This document shows, one piece after another, positions 1 to 11,100 of a stretch of DNA of 64,000 nucleotides. The stretch is from Podarcis raffonei. Taxonomy: Eukaryota; Chordata; Lepidosauria; Squamata; Lacertidae. The stretch is from contig NC_070615.1 of assembly GCF_027172205.1 (NCBI RefSeq), positions 38,486,501-38,550,500 on the forward strand, read 5' to 3'. The notes under the pieces are model-generated. The model had not been told where the DNA came from, ran no database searches, and was given only the letters and a program-made list of their open reading frames with translations. The translations under genes were made by a program, and so were the position numbers. How positions within the stretch are numbered: the first letter of the stretch is position 1; every line of letters begins with the position of its first letter.

Positions 1-333
1 CAGGGGTGAAGTCAAAGTGCTCTGTTAGCAGCACCAAAGTGACCTTCCCAGGATGCATGCCTGGGCAGTGTGTATGGAGGTCCTGGGCTTGCCAGACACC
101 AAGACACATCGCTGATGTGGTCCAGAGGAAAGCAGAGCAAAACGTTTGGTGGCAGTTTGACTTCAGGAGTTTCTGGAAGGAGGCATACAAGGTGTCATCC
201 AACCATCTTAGGGACTCCACTCCAAATTTGTGTAGGGTTTACTCCATAGCCTTTTCTTCTCCCAAATATATCCCACAAGGCAGTGGAGGTTTAGGATCAG
301 CGATTTTGTTCTCCTAGATGGGCTACCTTGCCA
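1..333. repeat. Dispersed repeat, copy 1 (unclassified family)
   Basis: Closely similar over about 330 bp to 12985-13330. Shared blocks include CTGGGCAGTGT.TATGGAGGTCC, TGATGTGGTCCA, and CTTAGGGACTCCACTC followed by TTACTCC. I cannot name the family. The copy is cut by the window edge. Confidence 0.6.
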
Positions 334-1474
334 GGTTGATGAGCCCCATCTGCCCCTCACTTTCTACTACAGCACTAGCAGAAACTGCCTTCATATGTGC
401 AAGCCCATTGTTATAGACATATGATTCAGTTTTTCAGAACCACATATTTTGGATTATGTAATAATTGGGATGATGTAAAAGGTTCCTGTTTTTGTTTATC
501 CTTGTCGAATATGTGGTGTCTGTCCTGTGTTGCCAACTGCACATAACAAAATGGATTTCTCTCTCACCCATTACTGTTGCTACTAAAACAGTCATGTTTT
601 TAATTTAGGATAGTTCCTTCTTATTGTGCCTGTATAAGGATTTTTTCCCAATGAGTCCATATGTGCCTTGGTGATAACGATGTTGCTTACATTTAAATAA
701 TTTTGCTGTAATTTGTTTTGTAGCTTCCCTGGATTGCTTTCCCAGATAAGGCAGTGTTTGTTGCTGAACACCCTGTGAGCTTTTTTCTCTGTGCTATCAA
801 TGTGTGTGATTATTCATAGAGTATAAGAGGATAGGTGCTTGCTCCAAGGGGCTTCCACAACCTGTAATTCAGTACAGAGAATACAAGGGAAGGAGAGAGG
901 AGGAGGAAGAGAAATGTGTGTGTATTTCAGTTACGTGTATGTAGGCTTAGTTACAGTACAGGGTGATGACAAAAATTGTTTCTTTTTTATGAGAAGAGAC
1001 ACCACATGTGCAGCCTTACCTGAAAAGCTACTAGTGCACATTTGTGTGTTTATTATCTGCCCATGTTTGTTAGTAGTTTATTTAGAATTTCTGAAGTTCC
1101 AAATTCCCAAAGCAGGTAACCATATAATGCATTGATAGTCTGAAATGGGGAAAGTTGAGTTGCCTTGCCAGATTGCAGGGAGCTGATACTCGCTTGCCTC
1201 AGGCAGGCAAGCAAGTACAGTAGTTGTTTACAAGCCTAATAGGGCGTTGTCCAAAAGCAGTACCAAAGTTTGCCCTTGTAAAAAGATGGAAAGGTCCAGC
1301 AAGTTTGGCTTTCTGTTGCAGTCATCAGAGTTAAAGGAGGCTTTGTAACAGTCACAACTGAAGTGTACAACGATAGTTGAGCATAACCTCCAGGGGAATA
1401 TTTAGGGCAAAGAGTTTGCTAATATGTTATGGTACACTTCTCTCCTCTCTCTGTCTCCCACACACACTCAATTA
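334..1474. other. GSPT1 intron 1, left part, no feature recognised
   Basis: AT-rich intronic sequence between a dispersed repeat and an L2-like fragment. The short open frames are random in composition. I see no exon, RNA gene or clear repeat. Confidence 0.5.
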
Positions 1475-1735
1475 TGGTAAAGTTTATTATTTATATTTTG
1501 CTCTTCCACAATGATTTGCGCCTAAAGTGGCTCACAATGCAAAAATAAATAAACAATGCACATTAAAAAACCAGAATTCTTATGATGATAAAATGAACAC
1601 ACACAAACAAAAAGCACAAATAAAATGGCACAGCAGACAAAAAGTCCAGCACCGGACTGACTGAAATCAAAATTTAAAAGGCCTTGGAAAAATACCAAGG
1701 CTTCCACGTGGAGAAGGGATTTAAAGCACATTAGG
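1475..1735 (-). repeat. L2/CR1-like LINE 3' fragment
   Basis: Reads on the - strand like the degraded 3' end of an L2/CR1-type LINE (AAGTGGCTCACAATGC on + and an A/T-rich tail near 1480). Short and diverged; family assignment is tentative. Confidence 0.4.
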
Positions 1736-1956
1736 AATGGATGTGAGGGATATTGAACTTCCCCCAGAATTACTTAGTTTTCTTTCTCCTTGTGCAGCTT
1801 GGAGGACGAAAGCACAGCCTAGGGCAGGGGTCAGCAAACTTTTTCAGCAGGGGACTGGTCCACTCTCCCTCAGACCTTGGGGGGGGGACTATATTTGGGG
1901 GGGGGGTGAACGATTTTCACCTGCCCACGAAGAGGCCTGAAGATGCTTCATTTTAC

Positions 1957-2234
1957 CTGTCCCAGTTGTCATCCCAATAGCTGCAGTTGGGCTTCTCCAG
2001 CCAGCCAGGTGCCATGACGGGGTAGGAGGCTGCATTGGCCGGCGAAGACAAAAGCAGCAGCCCCAGCGGAGGAGGCACAGACGGAGGTAGGGGAACCGGG
2101 GCGTCACCGGAGCTTTTACCCACCACCTGCTGCTGCTGCTGCTTCCCAAGAGGCACTGCGGAGAAGAAGACTGAGCTGCCTGCCAATCCGCAAGTGGCAG
2201 TCGCGGCCACCGCAATAACCCACCTGAATGCCAT
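1957..2234 (-). pseudogene. PGAM5: PGAM5 exon 1 copy captured in a hAT element
   Basis: On the - strand an ATG at 2234-2232 (context CCTCCCATGG, good Kozak) opens a 92-codon frame beginning MAFRWVIAVAATATCGLAG, then SSVFFSAVPLGK, a run of five glutamines, a proline-rich stretch, and NCSYWDDNWDR. It stops at a consensus splice donor (ACAG|GTAAAA at 1957). This matches the N terminus of PGAM5, the mitochondrial serine/threonine phosphatase. The parts are the short membrane anchor starting MAFR with CGLAG and FSAV, then the multimerisation motif known in the human protein as WDPNWD, followed by an exon boundary. No catalytic phosphatase domain (RHG motif) is present, so the copy cannot make the enzyme. 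The frame is open, but whether it is transcribed is unknown. The human gene is on chromosome 12, so this is not the expected location of the intact gene. Confidence 0.75.
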
Positions 2235-2540
2235 GGGAGGAATGAAGGAGGCAGGCGGCAACGAAGAAAGCGTGCGAGGGAGCAGTGTGGAAAAGGAGCA
2301 CGGAGAAGGAAGGAAGGGCGGACTGAGGGAGAGGGAGGAGGAGCAGGAGGAAAACACAGCAGCAGCCGGTGTCACACGCCACCTTCACAGTGCCGCCCTG
2401 CTGAGGTGGGCAGGCAGGCGAGCCGACCCTTGACGGCGCCCGGCGTGGAACAAGATTGCTCCGTCCCTGAGGAGAAAAGCGCCGCCGAGGGAGGGAGGGA
2501 GAGGGAAAGAATGCGTGCGCTGGCGATCCACGCGGCGATT
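2235..2540 (-). promoter_or_regulatory. Captured CpG-rich upstream region of PGAM5 exon 1
   Basis: CpG-rich, purine-rich (+ strand) sequence directly upstream of the captured ATG, inside the hAT ends. Inferred to be the captured 5' untranslated region and proximal promoter of PGAM5. No TATA box is seen. Whether it still starts antisense transcripts in GSPT1 intron 1 cannot be told from sequence. Confidence 0.4.
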
Positions 2541-3209
2541 CCTGGACTGTCCATGGGCCGGATCCAGAAGGCAATTGGGCCTGATCCTGCCCGCGGTCCT
2601 TAGTTTGCCAACCTGTGACCCAGGGGGAAGGATTCAGTTCTGCTTAACCACATGTACCTTAAATCTCCCCCCCCACACACACACACCTCACACACTTTAC
2701 ATTAATTCAACATGATGCAAATTGGGTCATGTGGGTACCACAACTGCTTCTCTGACTTAAGCAAGGAGGAAAACCTTTTCAAAAAGTTAGAAATGTGGGA
2801 AACAATGGGTTGCCTGCCTTAGAAATTTAATGTTATTTTAAAAGAATTTGAGAGCTTTTCAAGGATTCTTGTAAGGATTGTGCTTATTCTAATGCTGGGG
2901 CTCCATAACAGAATAAAGTTCTAAAATGACCTTGATGGAGTGGAAAACTCAACCTAAACTAACATGAAATTCAGCAGAGACAAGTGCAGCAGTTCTGCAT
3001 TTTGGGGTATGGGTAGAAATCAAATGCACAGCTACAGGATTCATAATAACGTGATTTGGCAATAGTACAGGCGAAAAAGGTTTTGGATTTGTAGTTCACT
3101 GCATTCATAAATCTACAGTTTTTGTTTATTTTTATCATGCAGTTGCTATTGGAAGGAATACTTAAATCCTGAACTAGAAAGGATTAACTAGAACTAGATA
3201 GTTTTGTAT

Positions 3210-3830
3210 GTTACTAAATTTATTTTATTTATTATATTTCTATGCTGCTTTCCACACACACAAATCACAAAGCGGCTTACATACAATAAATAACTATAAC
3301 ATAGTACAGCATCCCAGTTAGAACATAAATCATATAGAATAAATAACAAATCATCAGTAAAACAACCACCTTCTGTAAAACACTATTAATATAACAACTA
3401 AAAAAATAAGCTAAGCAGCACAACCACAACAAGTCATGTAAGATTCACAAAGCATCACTGCACTCATAATTCACAAAACAAAATTAACATTTACAATCTT
3501 ACAACCAAAACCAAACGAAGCACTGCTGAATTCACACACACTATCTCTCCTCACCCCATGACTCATAATCTTCTACTCAGTTCATCAGAAGACACATACA
3601 CATAATGCCTATGGCAGCAGCTCTGTTCTGAAGGCTCCTAGGGCCCCAAGGGCCAGGCCGGTGGAAAAAACCGTTGCTGATGGCCAGCACAAAGTCTCAT
3701 TCCCCTCACAGTTCTTCCTCTGGAAACAGTTCCCTTATGAAGGCTGGAGGGTGGAGCAAGGCAAGTGGAAAAAGCCACTGTTTGATGGTCAGCACAAAGT
3801 CTCATTCCGCTCATCATAAGCTCGAAGTAA
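3210..3830 (-). repeat. LINE/SINE-derived repeat with internal duplication
   Basis: Starts with a TTATTTTATTTATTATATTTC tail-like stretch and 'AAAGCGGCTTACATAC', typical of L2/CR1 3' ends read backwards. At 3660-3715 and 3755-3815 a block of about 50 bp is repeated (GGAAAAA.CC then CAGCACAAAGTCTCATTCC), spaced about 100 bp. No ORF. Confidence 0.45.
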
Positions 3831-3906
3831 GATTTTGACCTCTACTCTGGTTTAATTTTCCTGTTTTCTCTCCATCTTTTTAAAAAAATGATAAATATTT
3901 ACAGTA

Positions 3907-4148
3907 CAGTGGTACCTCGGGTTACATACGCTTCAGGTTACAGGTGCTTCAGGTTACAGACTCCGCTAACCCAGAAATAGTACCTCGGGTTAAGAACTTT
4001 GCTTCAGGATGAGAACATAAATCATGCTCCAACGGCACGGCAGCAGCAGGAGGCCCCGTTAGCTAAAGGGGTGCTTCAGGTTAAGAACAGTTTCAGGTTA
4101 AGAACGGACCTCCGGAACCAATTAAGTACTTAACCCGAGGTACCACTG
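3907..4148. mobile_element. Tc1/mariner-like MITE, copy 1
   Basis: About 240 bp with inverted ends CAGTGGTACCTCGGGTTA and TTAACCCGAGGTACCACTG, flanked by TA on both sides (3905-3906 and 4149-4150). Internally repeats TTCAGGTTAAGAAC. Non-autonomous; a pogo/Tigger-type origin is possible. Five copies of this family lie in the window. Confidence 0.85.
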
Positions 4149-4689
4149 TAATTGCACAAGAATAGGAGATTTCATGTTTATAAGTATAGGCCTGCATTCA
4201 AAGTTTTGCACGCACAAGCGTAGTTCTTGAGCAGCACCAGTGTGCCATGTGGTAAACCACTCTTGAAAACCAGGGGACTCTCAAAAGCAGGTAGTGGCAT
4301 GACATGGGCACCTGCTCTTTAAAGGAAACGTTAAATCCCACTGGGCGTGTTCGGCCACTTCAGTGTGACTTAAAGTAGTTCCCTGTCCCTAACATATTTT
4401 TTGGATTAGTAATTCACTGCCATTTGTGCAAATGATAGAGGATTGCGACATTTCTAAGCTCGCTCAGTTTACATTCCCAGTGATTATGTAGCATTAACTC
4501 CTTCCTTCTCCCCTATCTTATTCTAAGGCAGTGGTTCTCATGGCCGCATACTGCTCTTGAAGCAAAAGAGAGACACAAATTGAAAAGCCAGCTGGTTTTT
4601 CTTCCTTACTGCTTTCTCCTATCTGTGGATGGTTAGACCTGCAGAGACTTACAAAGAATGAGGGAGGAAATGACAAATGGATTGCCTAA

Positions 4690-4965
4690 ATGTCAAACCC
4701 ATAGAAGGCCAGGACTTCCCCCAAAGAATCCTGGGAAGTGTAGAGTTGTTGGGACTCCTATTTCCGTCGCAGAGCTGCAATTTTCAGAGATTTGACAGCA
4801 GTCCTTTCTCAGAGAAGTCTGGGAACTGTAGTTCTGTGAGGGGAATAGGGGCTTCCTAACAACACTAAGCACCCTTGATAAACTACACTTCCCAGGATTC
4901 TTTAGTGGGGGCCATGACTGTTAACGTGGCACAATACTGCTTTGACTGTATAGTGTAGATGGGGC
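4690..4965. repeat. Dispersed repeat with 'AATCCTGGGAA' inverted blocks, copy 1
   Basis: Contains AAGAATCCTGGGAAGTGTAG, GGGAACTGTAGTTCTG and the reverse block ACTACACTTCCCAGGATTC, then TGTATAGTGTAGATGGGG. The same blocks recur at 45415-45560, 47283-47478 and 60275-60440. Probably a MITE; family not named. Confidence 0.5.
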
Positions 4966-5727
4966 CTAGGATTATGTTCCCCAGCAGCAGCAATTTGGAT
5001 GCTTCTTGATAAGGGGGTGGATGTCATGACTTCCCCCTTTTGTTACCAGCATCCGATCCTCAAGAGGTGAGCATTCTTCCATCCCCCATATAATTGGCTC
5101 CATGAAATTGCAAAGGAGGAAGAGTTGATTCTCTGGAGGAAGCCTGCCCTCTCCTCTGTTCTAAATCTGGGCCTCCTGATCATTATTTTGTTGTAGCACA
5201 CCGTGTTAAGGCTTGCTGGCTAAATTGTTTAAACCTTTGGACAGTGATGTGGGGTGGGCAAATTTCCAAGGCAAGGATTTATTATCACTATTGGGGGGGG
5301 ATCAATGTCATAAATATATTAGCATTATTGAAGAATATTAGGCAAGCCTGACGTTTTCATAGCTGTAATGAATGTTTTCAGGTGATTGTCCCTATGCAAG
5401 TCAGCAAATTGCATATAGTTCTTTGCGCTGCTGAAATTTATTGCGCCAACGGTTTCCAGTACTTTTGTTTGTTTTTCTTAAGCTTAAACAAAATGAGGGA
5501 AGTACGTGATAATGTATTTAGATTTTTACAAGCACATATTCCAGTTCGGTTCTCCTTAATAGCATCTTTAAAGCACATTAAGTGTGCCTTAATTTGCTTC
5601 CTCAAATATTTCAGGTGAAATACTTGTGGTGCATTGGGGCATAAAATTAACATGGGGAATTTTTATTAGCTTTGTTTACTAAATAAAGGTAAAGTAAACA
5701 TGCTGAATTAGAACACTCCCTAGGGTA

Positions 5728-5862
5728 GAGGTAGCCAAGCGCTGGTCTTCAGCTCTTGTTGGACTCCCAACTTCTTTCAGCCTCAGCCACCATTGCCAAT
5801 GGTATGGTAATGGGAGTTGGAGTCAGCAACATCTGGAGGAACTATGTTGGATTCCTTGGCTC
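5728..5862. mobile_element. hAT-like hairpin MITE ('ACTCCCATCA' family)
   Basis: Inverted halves: TCTTCAGCTCTTGTTGGACTC on the left and GAGTCAGCAACATCTGGAGG on the right. Abuts the better-defined element at 5868-6006. One of about ten related copies in the window. Confidence 0.5.
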
Positions 5863-5867
5863 TAGGG

Positions 5868-6006
5868 CAGGGTTTCCCAAACTTGGGTCTCCAGCTCTTT
5901 TTTTTTACTACAACTCCCATCATCCCTAGCTAGCAGGACCCAGTTGTCAGCGATGGTGGGAATTGGAGTCCAAAAACAGCTGGAGACCCAAGTTTGGGAA
6001 GCCCTG
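5868..6006. mobile_element. hAT-like hairpin MITE with perfect 8-bp target duplication
   Basis: Inverted ends CAGGGTTTCCCAAACTTGGG and CCCAAGTTTGGGAAGCCCTG. Flanked by CTCTAGGG at 5860-5867 and 6007-6014. Length 139 bp, non-coding, in GSPT1 intron 1. The 8-bp duplication places it with hAT transposons. Confidence 0.85.
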
Positions 6007-6588
6007 CTCTAGGGCATTAAAGAGTTTTTTAAAAACCCACTACACATTACTATAATTTATATCAAGGTTTTAGTTCCAGAATTTTTTCCAGTGCAGCATT
6101 TTCCAGAAAACCCACATCGCTACCCTTGGAGGATATGTCATCAGTGCCAGCCGCTTCCCGCACAACTGTACACTCTGTCCAATGTCATCTAGCATTTCTA
6201 ATTACTGCCCTGAAGAGGGTATTGCTGTTGCCTTTGTATCTTCTGTGTTCTGCTCTGCCTGACCTGCATTCACCCTTCGTGCCTGTAATATTGGCCTTCT
6301 GCCAGCACGGCCTGCTTTGCTCTATTCTTTTGGAGCCTGCAGCGCAAGCAGAACCAAAAAAGTGGCTGAGAGTCTGGTTCCTGTAGTAGTGTGAGCAGAC
6401 AGTACGTTTACTTTACAAATCCACTGGTGTGCTGTAAGCCAGCATTCTGAATTACTGCCAAATGCTAAGCGGGGTGTACAAGCACACATCTGATTCCCAC
6501 CCTACACCAAAAGAGAGATTTGTTATTTTAAATGTGAAAAGTAAGTGAGTACCAAATATAACCATATTTTGCTGGGCATTATGGCTTA

Positions 6589-6956
6589 TGGATAGGGACA
6601 CGGGTGATGCTGTGGGTTAAACCACTCTGCCGCTTGGGCTTGCCAATCGAGAGGTCGGCAGTTCGAATCCCCGCGACGGGGTGAGCTCCCATTGTTCGGT
6701 CCCAGCTCCTGCCAACGTAGCAGTTAGAAAGCACACAGTGCAAGTAGATAAATAGGTACCGGTCCGGCGGGAAGGTAAACGGCGTTTCCGTGCGCTGCTC
6801 TGGTTTTGCCAGAAGCAGTTTAGTTATGCTGGCCACTTGACCTGGAAAAACTTTGCAGACAAACCCCGGCTCCCTCGGCCTGTAAAGCGAGATGAGCACC
6901 GCAACCGCAGTCGTTCGCGACTGGACTTAATTGTCAGAGGTTCCTTTACCTTTACC
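6589..6956 (+). mobile_element. Full-length Sauria-type SINE
   Basis: A tRNA-like head with box B GGTCGGCAGTTCGAATCC is followed by a long body and a TTTACCTTTACC tail of the kind shared with Bov-B LINEs. Flanked by a 9-bp duplication TATGGCTTA (6580-6588 and 6957-6965). In GSPT1 intron 1. A squamate-specific family, the strongest single clue to the host group. Confidence 0.9.
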
Positions 6957-8057
6957 TATGGCTTACAGAAATCAGCTCCCCGAGTTTGGTGCTTTTGTGC
7001 ATTTTTGTATTTTCTTTTTCTCAGTTTGCTGTTTTGGCACTTAGTTTCTTTTATGTGAATATTCTAATCTGTATTTGATCTTGCTAGCTTTAAATAATGC
7101 ATAATTTTTATAGTGAACATAACTAAGTTCAAATGCATTAAAATGAAATTTGAGGGCTTCAGAAGCATTTCAAATTCGTATTTGGATCAACCAGATAGTA
7201 GGGAATCTGGTAAACAAACCACCAGATCTCCCTTCTACATGTTTGTCCTATGTAATGATACTTGGAAAATTACTCCTAACCGCTGTGGTGCTTCAAAGTT
7301 CAACATGTTTGTAAAGTGCTTTGATTCTGCTTACAACAGGGTCATTAGAATCACAACCTCTGGAGTCTGATTCATTTGATGATACAGGCAAATAGATAGC
7401 TTTTTGTGTGCTACATTGCAAAAAAAGATTGTTTTTAAATTGGGAAATTTTAAAGGGCACATTTGGCAACAGTAAGCCATGTTTTAGGATTATGTGAATG
7501 AGCAGCAGTGAGCCTTGTCTTGGACCCCCACCCAAGCATGTTCAGAAGGTTTTTTTTAATTGACCAGAACTCCACATAATATCAAGACTGATTAGTTTAA
7601 TCTATGGCTTGTTTGAGCAAGCCAGGGTCAAGCCATGGCTTATGATCCTGGCTTACTAGCAAACCGCTGGCTAATCAGAGTTCCCTGAGTTTGAGTGTTA
7701 CAGGGAACTTTAGTTCATTTAAAAGTGGTTGCTTTTGATGTCCTTGTGGCATTGCTGGAAGAGGGGAGAGAGAGCACACAATTTCAAGGCTTTCTGCTGC
7801 TTTAAACAATGGGTTAGCATCGCATGCAAAACAGGGCAAAGTGTCCCAAAAACCTCACCGAACAGATTCTTGTGCATGTCTCAACACGTGCAATTTTAAG
7901 GAGTTCAGGGAATAGGAAGGGGGCAAACAGTAGGGTGAAAAGCCTAGAACCCTTTCCTTGTATCTACTTCAGATTAGCTGGCTTTTCTGGTTCTTGAGCT
8001 TTTATTGAAGGCAGTTATCTGTATTTATATCAATGCTGAATCTCTTATTTGTTTAAG

Positions 8058-8105
8058 GGGCATCAGCAGAATCTTCACAAGAGGAACAACCGTCGCCTTG
8101 TGAAG
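8058..8105 (+). CDS. GSPT1: GSPT1 exon 2
   Basis: 48 nt. Starts with two bases completing a codon from the unseen exon 1, then reads [15 protein letters not shown]. Acceptor TTTAAG, donor GTAATA. Part of the disordered N-terminal region. Confidence 0.9.
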
Positions 8106-11100
8106 GTAATATGCATGTGTTTGCTGGAAAATCTAAAGTGGATCTAATTATGTGATTTAGGATACATTGTTAAACTTTTGCTAACATGCTGTGTTCTAAA
8201 CACATGTTTAACCATGGCATCTTGAGTTAACGTCACATATTTAACATTCTGTATTTGATTCTCTTTCAACAGGGTCAAATGCTGCAGTCAGTATGGAAAT
8301 CTCAGAGCCAGTTGGTAAGTGCAGTTATGTAATACAGCTAGAAGTGCTGTTTGATAGCACTAGACTTGTTTAATTGAAGATACTGCTAATTGAGTCTTTG
8401 CTGTTTTATTGTGACAGAACATAGTGTAGCCCCTTTGTACCTGTATTTGAAAATCTTTCAAGCCAGTGGGCAGAAGGTAGATCTGAGCATCTACTAAAAG
8501 GTCTGGGTGATTTGAAGTTGGTGTGCAAAGGTTTCTGACTACCACTTGTTAAACGATAGTATTGAGAAGGGCTTCTTCCACTTTAAACTGGACTTTTAAA
8601 AGCAGCAGTGCAGGTTGAGGAGAGGGAATGGAACTGAATTCTTCTGTAAAATGACTGTGATCTTATACGGAAAACAAACTCCTTCTGGGATCAGCATGTG
8701 GTCAAGCATTTTCCTTAATTCCTTAAGTGAATGGTATCTAATGTTTTCATTCTGCAAACAGAAGAAGCTTCCATTCACACAGTAACCCCTTCCATGAGCA
8801 TACTGTTCCTTGAATGAAGCAAGAACTTTGAATACCACCAAGTGTGTTGTACTCTCCCTCAAGCCACCCTTTTGTCCCTGCCTCACTTGAAGGACGGGGA
8901 ACCTCTGGCACACAAGCCAATCTATGTCTTCCAGAGTGTCTAATTAGGCCCGTGAGGCCATTCTTTTAAAGCCTTACCTACCTACCCAACAGTTGCTGTC
9001 GATCCAGTGCCAGCTAGTGGGCAGGGCAGGGGGTTGGTTCTTCACTGACTGTACACCCCAATTCCACTGCTGTGGAAGAGTATGCATATCCAAACTCTGA
9101 GCCGGATTTAACTCTGCTCATCAGCTGGTGAACAGGGGTTAAACCCTTCTCGGTTTGACTGTGCACATGCAACCAAAGCTCAGTGCAGGGCTGTTTGCAA
9201 AAGCTGATGAGTTTTCAAACAGCGCAGAGCCCTTTGTTTTGCAAGCAGTCCCAAGCTGCTCTTTAAAGCTTCAAAAACCAAAGATTCAAAGAGCAGCACA
9301 GGGCTGTTTCCAAAAGGGTTTTCATCCAGTCTCCTGCTGCACTTTGAAGTCCCAACAGTCAAGATTTCAAAGCATAGTGTCACCTGGTGTCACTATGAGT
9401 AGATTTCAAACACCTGAAATCTGCCTACCCATATTCTTCCCACCTCTATTGTGGAATGTCCAGTAAGAGTATATTGATGTCATGCTTCAAATTCTCAAAT
9501 AGTCTCATACTTTAGGTAGACTGACCAGTTTTCATGGGCAATTTTAACTTAGCTCAGTAGGTAGCACATGAGGCTCTTAATCTCATGTTTGTAAATTCGA
9601 GTCCCATGTTGGGCAAGATCCTTGCACTGCATGGGGTTGGACTAGATGACCCTTGTGGTCCCTTCCATTTCTGTGATTACCGTATATTTGAAACAATTTG
9701 AACATGAGGAAGGAAGGGAGCAAGTGTTCAGTCATCCTCATAAACTGAGTAATAATAATAATTAATAAATATAGGTATACAAAAACTGTATAGTCTCTTC
9801 AAAAACTGTATAATCTTGATGTGTTTTGTGTGTGTTCTGCAACTGAAAATTCTATTGTGTTAAAATAGTCTGCTGATACCTATGAATTGTAGCATGCTTT
9901 GAAAATGACTTGTAATATCCAGTTTAGAACAAAGCTTTTGGAAAAGAAGCCTCAGCCAGCAGAACAAGATCAGAAAAGATGGAACTTGCAGCAGTAGAAC
10001 TTTTAACTGCTTAGATGTAACATACCTGCCTTTGAAGTACCGCTAACCTTTTGTTTTCTCCTAAAAGAAAGCAGATGAAAATTTTCCATTTGTTCAGATA
10101 AACTCTTTGTTAAATTCCAGTAGAAAACGGAGAAACGGAAATGTCCCCTGAAGAGTCATGGGATCACAAAGAAGAAGCTATTGAACCTGAGTTAGCAAGT
10201 GGACCTTCTGGAGATGCAGGACCTACCGAGGAAGGCACCCCGGAAATGATGGAGGAGGAAGAGGAACTACCAAAACCTAAATCTATGATGGCACCACCAG
10301 GTGCTCCCAAAAAAGAACATGTAAATGTAGTATTCATTGGACATGTAGGTAAGCTGCTGATAAGTGCAGGGAGGGTGGGTGGGTGCATTATATGTTTTTT
10401 AACCTGATCTTATTACTGGGACCATCTTTAATGCTTTCGGAGTATACCTTTTTAGATGCTAATGTTAGATTCTATATAAAATTGCAGGTTTGCCTTTCAT
10501 ACAGTTTGGCAAAAGTTTAAAGAATATGGTACGTTTGCTAGCGACAGTGCAGGCTTAGGCATGTCTTCTTTGAAGTTCAGTGGGACTTGGTCCCAGAGGA
10601 TTGTATAGGATGGCAACCTAATAATTATCCTCCTCGGAAGAGTTCAGAATAGTGTGCATAGTCAAGCCTTCCTTTATTCCGTGTCTCACCAAAACAAATA
10701 GGTGCAGCAGAGAGTGACTCATTCACGATTACTGCTGAGTAGACATCTGAAGCACAGGAAGCTGTCATAATCTAGTTGTCTGCCTGCCTAACTCAGTATT
10801 ATCTTCTTTGACTGGAAGCAGCTCTTTAGAGCAGGGGTTGGCAACCTAAGGCCCATGGGCCACAAGCGGGGACCGCCTTCCATGACGCTGGCCAGCTTCC
10901 CGTTGGTTACAGGAAGCTCCTGCAGCCAATGAGAAGCTGCACACGCCTCTTCCGTGCTGGAAGGAGCGCCGGAAATAGCGTTTGCGCGTGTGTGCATGTG
11001 CGCACTCCGGCCCACAGTGGCATCTGCAGGACCGTGAACCGGCCCAAGCCACAAAAACTTTGCCGACCCCTGCTCTAGAGTCTCAGACAGCAGTGTTTTC

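Larger units (their letters stand above)
1825..2617 (-). mobile_element. hAT miniature transposon carrying a captured PGAM5 exon 1
   Basis: The ends match two other hAT copies in this window (10832-11072 and 50365-50586). The left end starts CAGGGGTCAGCAAAC and the right end reads GTTTGCCAACCTG. Subterminal blocks also match in inverted orientation: the 'GGACTGGTCCAC..CCTCAGACCTTGG' block on the left and the 'GGATCC.GAAGGCAATTGGGCC' block on the right. Flanks GCCTAGGG (1817-1824) and ACCCAGGG (2618-2625) agree in 6 of 8 bases, compatible with an aged 8-bp hAT duplication. Where the sister copies have about 60 bp of AT-rich sequence, this one holds about 600 bp of CpG-rich DNA that reads on the - strand as PGAM5 exon 1. 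It lies antisense in GSPT1 intron 1. Confidence 0.75.

Noticed and set aside
1985-2600. GC-rich block considered as GSPT1 exon 1
   Set aside because: Neither strand encodes the eRF3a N terminus or its poly(A)-binding-protein motifs. The - strand reads as PGAM5 exon 1 within transposon ends.
6640-6680. Possible tRNA gene (box B GGTCGGCAGTTCGAATCC)
   Set aside because: It is the tRNA-like head of a Sauria SINE with a target duplication; no paired acceptor stem. The same applies to the heads at 9545, 28745 and 48080.
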